The notes beneath the pieces are model-generated. The model worked only from the letters and a program-made list of their open reading frames with translations. It ran no database searches and was not told the origin of the DNA. The translations under genes and the position numbers were made by a program. Positions 1 through 9,700 of a stretch of 64,000 nucleotides of DNA are shown here, one piece after another. This stretch comes from Prunus persica (taxonomy: Eukaryota; Streptophyta; Magnoliopsida; Rosales; Rosaceae): contig NC_034011.1 of NCBI RefSeq assembly GCF_000346465.2, positions 1,841,677 through 1,905,676 of the forward strand, given 5' to 3'. Numbering within the stretch: position 1 is the first letter of the stretch; every line of letters begins with the position of its first letter.

Positions 1-654
1 GGGACTTCTGCTGCAATGAGACAAAATCCAATATTTATAAAAGAATCTTTCCCAAAAAAAAATAATTATAAAAGAAACAAGTTAGATTGTTGTTACCAAG
101 GTTTTATTTTCGGTTTGGTTTAATTTTGTATCTTATCTTTTGTCAAAACTCACAGGTTTTGATCTTAGGAGGAGCTCTGCTTTTGAGTGGTTCGTATTTG
201 TGTATTTTGTTAGGAAAAATGGAAAGATAAACCTCTGTGGATAATTACACCAAAAACAAATAATCTATTTGGATTGTTAAGATTTGAGTAAGCTACTCTC
301 TCTACGAAAACTATTTATTGCATGATGACATACTAGTTTGTGTGTTTTTTTCTGATGAAATTTGTTCTTCCAGCATATTTAAACACTTCTACCAGCTATT
401 GCTTTGAGCTACAGAACCAACCCTGTTTCAACTTTCTTTGCACTTACCAACTCATGGCTTGCTTTTACAAAAATAATTGAACCACTGATTCATAAAACAC
501 ACGGTCACTACTATATCTGCAGTAATAGAGTTGGTCGCACAAACTGCACAAATCTACAAACTACAGGCCATGTGCCCACAAAGTGCTTCAAAAGTTAAAT
601 ACAACAAACTACAACTACGCATGGTACCATTTTCTTTTTCAAATCCCCTCTTTT
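1..654. other. Intergenic / 3' flank, no gene seen
   Basis: AT-rich sequence downstream of the minus-strand gene that ends at 655. Short reading frames here have no coding character. Its left part could belong to another gene outside the window; nothing in it decides that. Confidence 0.5.
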
Positions 655-2104
655 TCAAACCCAGGTGCCTCTCAGAAGAGAACTGGTAGATGCAGTCTCC
701 CCAAAAGTTTTGATCAAATCAGAACAAGATTCAACTGCTTCCCCCTCTGTCTGCAGCTCCAGCCCTAATTCCTCTTCTATATCATCCGAAGCCGATATGA
801 GCAAGAACTCACATCCTTCATAGTTCAAGAAGTCAGGTGGATCAGCTGGGCAGTACCTTAAATTCCCAAACTGGCCTTGCAGGTGGGCAGGAAACATAGC
901 CCTGCGGTTGTTCTGTAACCCTCTGAACTGAGAAGTACTGCTGCTGCCATGTTGATCCGGGTTCTTTATTTGAATATGAAATGAGCCTTCATGTTTAATA
1001 TTAAGTGACTCTTGAGGCTCATTGTTCTCATCTTCTGGTGGGAACTCAAGCTTGTAAATCAAATGAGTGTGGGGTTTCTTCTTCCCCTCCTTATGCCTCA
1101 CAATGCGGTATATGCCTTCTCCTAATGCCCTTGCTGCAGAAGTGTGTCTGTGCCCTTCGGTTTTAGTGTCATACTCCTCTGCCATACAACATGTATATAC
1201 AATGAGTTCTGATTTCTACTTATGCTTCTCATGCTGATATTGTGCTTACATCCAAAATTACGAGTAACTTTTCGGTGTGACTGTAATACCTACACTATGT
1301 TAACAATTCACACATGTTATATATACTGCGGGATCGCCACCACGTTTAATTTGAGTGAATTAGTATCACCACATGGTAGTGATGATTATCTTTTAATTAA
1401 AATCCTGATCACTAAATAAAATAAAAAACACTAAACCCAACAAGTTGAAAACCAAGATGAGGATCTTATCATATAGAAATAGTAATCTATGCAAAATTAA
1501 AATGGGATTAATATGCTAAAAAGTTAAAATGGGAAATTTTGTACCTCCTTGAAGAGCAGTTTTCACATCATCTATATTTGTGGTGACCATCTCAACAAAA
1601 CCCCAATAGGGTCTGCCTTTCTTGCTTGGGTCAGGAAGGCTTTTCCTTCCCATCACTATGAACCTCAGCAATGGTTGCTTCTCAATGTTCACTTCCTGCC
1701 TTCCATGCCCACCTTCACTACTTTGACTACGATCAGAACCTTTTTCACCAGGATTTGATCCCTTCTTCTTTGCACCTTCTTTTCCTGAATCAGGGTCTTG
1801 CTTCTCCTCAATTGGCCTCTCACCTGACTCTGGCCTTAAAACTATGTACAAACGTTGAACATCATCTGGGCTGTGAGCTTCCTCCTTGTTAACTTTTGGC
1901 CTGTAGAAGAAGAATATTTCCCCTCTCTCCTGCCATATAATTTGTCACAACAAAACACACCAACATAATATTTGAATCAGAAGAATCAACATTTAACTTC
2001 AACTTTCATGTCATGTCGGCTGTCATGCATTCAAACACAAACAAAGGAACCTGAATTTCAACTTGGGCATCAGCTCTGGTCTTGACTTCTTCGCCTTGTC
2101 CCAT
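655..2104 (-). CDS. Conserved plant protein of unknown function (3 exons, 320 aa)
   Basis: Three exons on the minus strand: 2051-2104, 1545-1929 and 655-1178. All junctions are GT..AG and the reading phase is kept across both introns, giving 320 residues. The ATG at 2104 opens MGQGEEVKTRADAQ. Exon 2 carries a phrase rich in aromatics (EIFFFYRPKV) followed by DDVQRLYIVLRPESGERP. Exon 3 has HTHLIYKLEFPP and an acidic stretch, SASDDIEEELGLELQTEG, near the C-terminus. There is no signal peptide or membrane segment. I recognise the overall layout as that of a protein conserved in land plants without an assigned function, and I see no catalytic motif. The protein is highly charged and hydrophilic, so cytosolic or nuclear location is only an inference. 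The gene looks intact. Confidence 0.85.
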
Positions 2105-2404
2105 TGTTCCTTCCTTGTGCAACAACACACACTTTCTGATAACGCTAGAACTAGTTATCTACTTGCTGATATGATAAAGAACAGAAAATCTGGGAATGTT
2201 CCTTAATTTGGTAGAAATAGGAGGGGAAAAAGTGAAATTGAAAATTAATCCACTAGAAACTTCACACTTGCAGCCACCGTATGTTATGAACATGACACGT
2301 CCCTACTTTGAAGGTGCCACGTTTCTTACTTTCTTTACAGTTGAGGATATCTGAAAATGAAATAATACCATGTTGTTTTTAAAAGAACTGAGTTAATTCA
2401 ACAA
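2105..2404. other. Upstream region of the unknown-function gene
   Basis: About 300 bases between the start codon at 2104 (minus) and the solo LTR. It should hold the promoter and 5' leader of that gene. No motif stands out clearly enough to call. Confidence 0.4.
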
Positions 2405-2788
2405 TGTTGTAAATAATATTGGTGAAGCCCACATAAAGAGAAATGATGGAAGAAAAATGATCGTATTGAGTATGGTAGTCAAAAGGAGAAATGATGGTAT
2501 TAGAAAAGAAGGAAGATTAGTCAAAAGATAAAATCATTATGTTGGGAAGATTAGTCTATAAATAGGCTCGCTCATTCACTTGTAAAACACACCAAAGAGA
2601 AGAGAAGAAAGAGTAAGGAAAGAAAGAACGGAAGAGAGAAAGAGAAAGAGTGAGAGTCAGAGAGAAGAGAGAGAGTGGAGTCTATCTGAGGAGAAATTCT
2701 GTCAGTGTAAACACTAAAAGAGAAATATAATTCCACTCCCAATATTACAGTAGTACTTCTCATCACTGATTATTCTAGTTTTATAACA
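2405..2788 (+). repeat. Solo LTR, related to the LARD-like element downstream
   Basis: A 384-bp unit running from TGTTGTAAAT to TATAACA, flanked on both sides by the 5-bp direct repeat AACAA (2400-2404 and 2789-2793). It shares with the LTRs at 3035 and 8601 the TGTTGTAAA start, a GTGAAGCCCACAT block, a CTATAAATAGG TATA-type box (near 2558), a purine-rich GAGA leader and a GTAAACACTAAA block. The unit is clearly diverged from those LTRs. One LTR copy with a target duplication and no internal region is the usual product of LTR-LTR recombination. Confidence 0.8.
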
Positions 2789-3034
2789 AACAAGAGTTTT
2801 ATTATTGTAAGCAAAAATTTCAAGAGTTTTGCTCCCAAAAACAGGGGAAGGTAACTTCAAGCCATCTTTTATTTCATGGAATGGGTTCTGAAAGTTGAGC
2901 CTTTATGTACTTGGGATCCCCATGACTGTCCATTGGGCCACATGATTATAGGCCTAGAATGTTTGTTCCTTAGGTTTTGGTCTTTGTAGCCTGCTTGTAA
3001 AAATTAAAGAACAAATGTTGGAAAATGTGAAGAT
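2789..3034. other. Spacer between two LTR insertions
   Basis: Short unique-looking stretch between the solo LTR and the LARD-like element. The same sequence resumes at 9033 after that element. No gene seen. Confidence 0.4.
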
Positions 3035-3482
3035 TGTTGTAAAGAAGAATAAGTAAAGAAGAATAGGTGAAGCCCACATAGCCAACTCACACCCACCAAA
3101 CCAAACCACTACCCAATTGATTGAAGAATATTAATGATGTTGTCTACCAATTATATTGTGAGGTGAACCACCAATGTCTTAGGCCTATAAATAGATACCT
3201 CCATCAAGAGAAGTGTGAGCTTAGGGAAGAGGAAGAGAAGGAAGAAAGAGGGTGAGTGAGTTGAGAGGAAAGAGAGCAAGAGAGAAATTCTCCAAGAGAG
3301 AAAATTGAGTGAGCCATACAGATTGTAAACACTAAAGTTGTAGCCCTATTATTTTACATAGTGGAAAAGTTACTACTGCTGCTCTCCGGGGACGTAGGCA
3401 TAGCCGAACCTCGTTAAATACTGTGTCTCATCTACTTTACGTGCAGCTCAATATTCGCACATATCCTAGTTATTTTACAACA
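3035..3482 (+). repeat. 5' LTR of the LARD-like element
   Basis: 448 bp, TGTTG to CAACA. It carries a CCTATAAATAGATACC promoter box near 3184 followed by a GA-rich leader. Compared with the 3' LTR it has a 14-bp tandem gain near its left end (AAGAAGAAT repeated), a 2-bp indel and about four substitutions. Confidence 0.9.
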
Positions 3483-3497
3483 CGTTATCAGCACGAG
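3483..3497 (+). promoter_or_regulatory. Putative primer-binding site of the LARD-like element
   Basis: CGTTATCAGCACGAG starts directly after the 5' LTR, where a tRNA would prime minus-strand synthesis. It differs from the TGGTATCAGAGC type used by the two copia elements in this window. The tRNA match was not verified. Confidence 0.55.
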
Positions 3498-3964
3498 AAG
3501 CTCTCAGGTATAATTTTTGTGTTGTACTATTATCTATACTACTAACCATTATGTTGATGTAAGGAAGAAAAGTAGTGGAGGAGCTGTGGTCTGCTAGAGA
3601 GATATACGAGCAAACCAACTAGAAGGATAAGCTCCCTGCCTCTTACTTTTTCTATTATTTTATTATTTCTCTACACAATTTAATACTCATACTAACATCC
3701 AAAGCTAGTGAAGTTTGCAAGTGAAAAGAAGAAAAGCCAACATAATTTGTCTAGCTTTCAAACTAATGAATCATGGTGTTGATAAGATTCCAACGAAAAA
3801 AAAAAAAAAGGGGTTGGAAAGCTTCCTGCAACTTTTAGAATTATTGCCTAAGGTCTTCTGACCATACTAATATATTATTATATATATACAGTAATTTTAT
3901 TATTAGCTTTAACGGACGGTTTCACTTTTTATATTTTTAGTGGTGGTTTTTATTCCCACATTTA

Positions 3965-4310
3965 TTTTATTTACTGTATGGTGTAGGTTTATTACCCATA
4001 CAACAGTATCTATTTAAAAGGGTGGTGCGGGTTTATCGTCCATGCCTTTACTTTTATTTAAATGTATGGAGTAGAATTAGTGCCCATACAAGCATGTTTA
4101 CTTTATCGCAAATTTACTTTTACTTAAAGGTATGATGTGGAATTAACCCTCATACTTTATGAATTTACTTTACCGCACATTTAATTTTATTTAAGGTATG
4201 GTGCGGGATTAACGTCCATACAGTAAGCAATTTAATTTATGAATTTATTTTACCGCACATTTACATTTATTTAAAGTATGGTGCGGGTTTATCGTCCATA
4301 CCAGTAATTT
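3965..4310 (+). repeat. Degenerate tandem array of about 60-80 bp units with inverted ends
   Basis: Five to six imperfect units, each with a GTATGGTGCGGG-like left part and a CGTCCATAC-like right part, followed by a T-rich ATTTACTTTTATTTAAA spacer. The GTATGG and CCATAC ends of each unit are complementary and could pair as a hairpin. The best-preserved units are near 4190-4225 and 4275-4305. The array lies in the non-coding internal region of the LARD-like element. Confidence 0.75.
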
Positions 4311-4377
4311 ATTTATCAGCAATTTATTTTATGGATTAATTGTGCTGTATGATGAGTTTTTACAGTAAGCAGATCAG

Positions 4378-5124
4378 GACCAGAAGTTCCTTGATCCTCA
4401 TCATACAATTACATCAGGACTTGAAGATCTTTGATGATGATGTTAATATGAGAGCTGGCAGTCTCTCCGGTACTATATTTGTAAACATGTGATTGGACTT
4501 GAGGGTCCTTGATCCCTGACATGTAAATAAGGACCTGGGGTTCCTTAATAATGTACCAGTACCGTATTGGTTAATAGTGTCATACACATGAAAATAATTG
4601 TATTGGCAAATGTACTGTACATATGAATAGTGCCGTATACATGAATAGTGATGTATGCATTTTGGGTAAACTATCACTATTCAAAAGGGAACCTGCAGTT
4701 CCTTAAACTCATGGATGAGCAATTAAATGAGATGCCATAAGTTCCTCAAGATATAGACAATTATGTAAGGGCTTGAAGTCCAGAAATATGTACAGAAAAT
4801 TGTAAAAATGTCCATACCATGAGAATATGTGATTTTGGCTTGAGGTTCAAAATCTAACAGTGTTGAGAACCTGAAGTTCCAACAATTAAATGAACAACCC
4901 TTGAGGTATTATTGCAAATTGTGGTACGCCACATATTTCTTTGGCATAAGAGAATGATGAATTGAGGCTCCCCACATATTTTGTTATATCTGGGCCGGAA
5001 GCTCATGAACCCAAATATATTGCGATATTATCGCGGCTTTTACTCAATTCATATTTCATGTTCATTAGAAAAAGGGCGAATAAATTCTGAGTTTTGTGTT
5101 TAGCCCAGGCCAAAAGTTCCGGAC
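4378..5124 (+). repeat. Dispersed short motif of the form ACCTGAAGTTCC / CTTGAGGTTCC
   Basis: A 12-20 base motif recurs about a dozen times at irregular spacing. Clear copies start at or near 4378, 4417, 4494, 4531, 4687, 4736, 4768, 4835, 4866, 4895, 4992 and 5107. Each holds a G/C-rich core (CTTGAAG, CCTGGGG, CCTGCAG or CTTGAGG) followed by TTCC or GTCC. No protein-coding frame explains them. They sit between the hairpin array and the antisense ORF of the LARD-like element. Confidence 0.6.
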
Positions 5125-5335
5125 TACCATACGTTGAAATATGAAATTTGGGAGAGTCAATGTGGTTATTTGAACCTATAAGGCACCAGGTTCCAAACCG
5201 TCATTTTGAAAAGACGTAAAAAAACACAAGTGCAAGTTTAAGAATGTGCGCAATTATTATTACAGGAACATACAACAGATAGATTTTTTCCACCTGCAAT
5301 GAAGGTGCAGGCCCTGTAAAATCTATAAAAATACA

Positions 5336-5887
5336 TTATGTTCTGGAAGTCTCTGAAGGAAGAGGACGACGCCTCTTAAGCTTAGCCATGAGCCTCTCGT
5401 GGTCTCCCAAAATTCTTTCATTGGAGACCTGCAGCATGTCTAGCCTTCTCAGTGTATCAACAGAGTACGAACTCACCAGTTTCAACAAGGCATTATTCTC
5501 TCCTTTAAGTTTCTCAACCTCCTGTTGAGACTCATGAAGCATTCTTTGAAGAGACGAATTTTCAGTTGTTAGCCTCTCAACCTCGTTTGCTCTAGCACGC
5601 AAACGATCAGCCATGTTAGAAACAGAAGCAGCACTCTGAATGCTAAAAGCCATTGAGTCATCAATAGCCTCTTCCTCAGATCTCCCTGTCAACAACATTT
5701 CATCCATTGGAATAATGAAATTTCTAGCTACTATGACAGCAGTAGCATCATTCATCATCACAGAATCATTAACTGTGAGATGACGATTTTGGGATACAAA
5801 GGATGGACGCCAAACTTTGGCATCATTGGTAGTTGTGGGAGCATCATTTAAATTGAAATAATTTGGGCAGGAAGAAGAGGAAGCCAT
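5336..5887 (-). CDS. Antisense coiled-coil protein of the LARD-like element (183 aa)
   Basis: Single uninterrupted frame on the minus strand, opposite to the element's own LTR orientation. It opens MASSSSCPNYFNLNDAP and has an Asn/Asp/Thr-rich first third. From about residue 90 it is strongly heptad-like (ERLTTENSSLQRML, EVEKLKGENNALLKL and DMLQVSNERILGDH), as expected of a coiled coil. It ends in a basic KLKRRRPLP tail. It lacks any gag zinc knuckle, protease or polymerase motif. I recognise the general type as a small protein found in repeated plant DNA, but know of no function. Antisense extra ORFs are known in some plant LTR elements; whether this one is expressed cannot be read here. Confidence 0.6.
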   Translation of the reverse strand: MASSSSCPNYFNLNDAPTTTNDAKVWRPSFVSQNRHLTVNDSVMMNDATAVIVARNFIIPMDEMLLTGRSEEEAIDDSMAFSIQSAASVSNMADRLRARANEVERLTTENSSLQRMLHESQQEVEKLKGENNALLKLVSSYSVDTLRRLDMLQVSNERILGDHERLMAKLKRRRPLPSETSRT

Positions 5888-8591
5888 TTTAAGAAGGTTT
5901 CGAAGAAAGTCTTAGAAAAACTAAAGTTTCAGAAAATGAAGGAAGTTGAGTTGAAACGCAGTTGCTCCAATCAAGTCTTGCAAAGGCAATATCTATAGGA
6001 GGAAATATGGCTAAAGTTTTCAGGATCCCAATATTATCTCAGATCCCCATATTCTCTTTTTCTTTTCCAGATTCCAAAACTTCACGCGGCCTCCATTAAT
6101 GTTTGTCGGCACTTTCGGCGTTTTCAAGTATTATTTTCGTCAAAGCCGATCTTGCTTTGCGGATTTCACGGAGCTACTTTTTCAAAAGTGCCCCAAGAAT
6201 CTCGCAATTTTCCTATGGTTAATTTGAAATTCACTGGTTCTACCTATTCCTCTTATTTGTGTATAAATGTGTTACTAACGAAATTTTCTTTGCAGAAGAC
6301 ATCCAGTTTTCTCCAAAACTAGTGATGCGATATCTACTTATTTTTCTTATCAGTGTGAGCACTCAATATGCCCGAGAAGCAAGACTATCTCTGATCATCC
6401 ATTCAGGAAGCGAGACTATCCCTGATCACGTTTCCGCTACATCAGGGAACTGTGAAGACGATCTTATGCTCTAATCTTCGGAAGTCCTTCTAGACTAGGA
6501 GAAATGAGAGCTTATTGTCTGCTCCCACCAGCTTCCTTCCCTGATTGCTTACCTTACCTTGCAATCAATATCACATTTTTTTTGCATTTTTTCTCTTTTT
6601 GTAACTCTCTGTTCATAAGAGACTTTATTTCTTTAGAATGAACATCTGAAGAAAGAGTCCATGAAGTGATCCTAACTCTGAGGGTTATTTGTTTTGACAG
6701 AGGTAAAAGAGTTGTGATTTTTGCTCTTGCAGGATATAACTAGATCATCAAGCGCTACATTATATTTACTGGGCCGATACGAGCTTGAATGATACTTGAG
6801 AAAAGTTTCTCCCACCTAAGGATGTAAGCAATACTTGTTTTGTTTTATGCTTATATACTTATTTGATATTTTATCTTGAAAGGTAACCAAATGGGGAGAT
6901 AAGTCCGTTCCAAAAGAATGGCTTGTATGTATCCATAAATTATTAACGCAAATTTTACAGATTGTAAGTTGGATACATTGATAATATACTGCACAGATTA
7001 AAGTTCCATAAGAACAGAATATGGGTATAGCAGTGATCAATATGATGCACGCCTGTTGCGTAGCAAATTATGTGGATTGAAGTCCCGAAAGGACAATCCT
7101 TTGACATGTCAATATTGATATTGTGCACGCCTAATGCGTAGCAAATTGTATGGGTTAAAGTCCCAGAAATTAATTGACATGTATGTATTAATCTGTGGCA
7201 TGCCTGCAGCATGACAGATATATGGGTTCTAAATGTTCCAACTCCCTAAATAGAGATTATCCACGCTCTACTGTAAAATAACGCTCCATTGGAGGTTATA
7301 ATCCACATTCTCACATAATAAAAGCCCCATGAAGTGGCTTGGGTACCCAAAAGCAAAGAAATGCTTATAATTGATGCATGCGCATGCAAATGAGAATGGT
7401 GAGATCATGAATTGATGAATGACAATTTTTGGTTTTAGAGTAGCTACTCAAATCATCAATGGGCTGTGTTAATTGGAACCACGTTTAATTATTAAATGTC
7501 GACAATATCATTGGCCAAAATGGAATGAGGTAATTCCATTATAGATGAGAATGAACGTGAAAGAATAAACCCACAGTACGAACCCCAAAAGATGTTAATA
7601 CTAAAACTTATACTTGGGTGTTCGGAATAAAAGAGAATATACCTACTTTGTATGACACAGTGTTTCTGGCAGAAACAAGGAATGTTGGGTTTTTTCCATA
7701 TTTACAGATTCAATTGTGCCCCATTACTGCACAATTACGGAGACCAACATATTATCTTTAAGGGTTATTAAATGCACGGAGCATATCGCCAGAAGCGATT
7801 TCTTAAAGATGTATAAATAGCTGGGTTAAAGCTATATAATGTGTCATAAAGTTTAATCCATTTTAAACAAAATCCGTTGAGAGGATTGACATTGCATAAA
7901 GCAAGTCCCTAAAGGACATATGCTTGAAGCACAAAATCTGTACTCAATATTAATATGCATAAATTACCTCAGTGAGTACATTGATTATAATGTGTTTGCA
8001 ACACATTAAAGCTTCTGCAGAATTCATGTAATATTTGTCTCGACCTGAAAATCGAGCGTTATGCCAATGAGATTTTTGCTAAGAAAGTATTGAAGCATTT
8101 TTGTGTGGATTATCCGTTGGGCACTTAAATAATTTTCCGGACGTATATTAGACCGGACATTGTATATTCCAGATAGAGTTCAACTCCATCGCCATCATTT
8201 TGGGATGATGCAAGGCACACTTGGTGCTATATCCGCATAACACCATATACGGGCATATTCTTTTTGAGTAAACTTACAAATAGCCCTGATTTTGTTGAAA
8301 ACGCGGACTCTGGAAATTTTTATGATTTACATAGAGATAGTTCACTGGAAATATATTTACTCACTCAACTATATGAATAGTTGATGGCTACATCCTCCAC
8401 TCACTCCAAAAGATTTTCGCTCCAAAAGAGAATCATGAAGATATCAGGGGGAGATATTCATCAGGGGGAGCATCCAGAACTATGCTGCACTGATTACTGT
8501 AATTTTCTTCCTTCCATCAGTTTTCTACCTCACTGGGTTTTCTCCAAGCAAGGTTTTAATGAGGCAACCAATCTAGGGACATGTGGTCTCC

Positions 8592-8600
8592 AAGGGGGAG
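8592..8600 (+). promoter_or_regulatory. Polypurine tract of the LARD-like element
   Basis: AAGGGGGAG directly abuts the TG of the 3' LTR at 8601, the position expected for the plus-strand primer. Confidence 0.8.
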
Positions 8601-9032
8601 TGTTGTAAAGAAGAATAGGTGAAGCCCACATAGCCAACTCACACCCACCAAACCAAACCACTACCCAATTGATTGAAGAATATTAATGATGTTGTCTACC
8701 AATTATATTGTGAGGTGAACCACCAATGTCTTAGGCCTATAAATAGATACCTTCATCAAGAGAACTGTGAGCTTAGGGAAGAGGAAGAGAAGGAAGAAAG
8801 AGGGTGAGTGAGTTGAGAGGAAAGAGAGCAAGAGAGAAATTCTCCAAGAGAGAAAATTGAGTGAGCCATACATATTGTAAACACTAAAGTTGTAGCCCTA
8901 TTATTTTACATAGTGGAAAAGTTACTACTGCTGCTCTCCGGGGACGTAGGCATAGCCGAACCTCGTTAAATACTGTCTCATCTACTTTACGTGCAGCTCA
9001 ATATTCGCACATATCCCAGTTATTTTACAACA
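8601..9032 (+). repeat. 3' LTR of the LARD-like element
   Basis: 432 bp, TGTTG to CAACA, followed by the AAGAT target duplication. It is nearly identical to the LTR at 3035-3482. Confidence 0.9.
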
Positions 9033-9700
9033 AAGATATAGGTTCATTTGGAAATTTTCAACAAAATGGGAATATTCTTCTTTCTATAACAAGCCCTCAA
9101 TTTTTTGTTGCAATTAAAAGCCCTCAAAATTGAAATGGTGCCTGATTTATGCAGCCCATCAAGGGAAAGAACATTGGCCGGGTTGTACAAAAGTAAGGAT
9201 GAAGGAACCGAAGTGGTGTTTTTCTTGTGGAAATGACCATTCATAATTTGATGATGTTCAGAAATTGGGTTTAAAAAAAGGTACTTGTCTGTCATTGTTG
9301 ATTTTTATTTTTATTTTTGCTTTTTTAGACGCATTTTTGAAATTTACAACTTTGTTATACCCATTGTTGTTGATAATATGTATATTTACATGTACACTTG
9401 AATGCCAATCATGTTTACATGACAACAAAATTTCAGGCTGTCTGAGACTTTGAATTTGATGTCTCTGATGCCTATGTATCCTTCTCACTGAAGCCCACAT
9501 TCTGGGACCCAAAATTTCAATTAAAAAAAATTGAGAAAACAAAGTGCCAATTAACCTAATGAGGTCACTGGAGCAATGTTGCATCATGGAACTCACACTG
9601 ACCTTCAAGCATTATTCAGTTTCAGTTGGCCCTGTGAAACAAAGTAAATTGAAAACCGTTAAATTTAGTTCTTCACGTTTTCTTGTCAAAATTGTTTCTC
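9033..9700. other. Spacer between the LARD-like element and the kinase gene
   Basis: AT-rich DNA with no supported gene. Frames of 60-116 codons on both strands overlap each other, carry no recognisable domain and look like chance. The right part should include the 3' UTR of the kinase gene. Confidence 0.5.

Larger units (their letters stand above)
3035..9032 (+). mobile_element. Non-autonomous LTR retrotransposon (LARD-like), about 6.0 kb
   Basis: Two LTRs (3035-3482 and 8601-9032) flank 5.1 kb of internal DNA. The ends are TGTTG..CAACA and the target-site duplication AAGAT is perfect (3030-3034 and 9033-9037). A primer-binding-like site (CGTTATCAGCACGAG) follows the 5' LTR, and a purine tract AAGGGGGAG ends at 8600. 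No gag, protease, integrase, reverse transcriptase or RNase H can be found inside in either direction. The only substantial frame is an antisense one at 5336-5887. The size and lack of pol domains fit the LARD class, which would need enzymes from a partner element. The LTRs differ at only a handful of positions, so the insertion is fairly recent. Confidence 0.9.

Noticed and set aside
2572..2766. 64-codon Ser/Phe/Leu-rich minus-strand frame
   Set aside because: It is the complement of the GA-rich leader inside the solo LTR, so low-complexity rather than coding.
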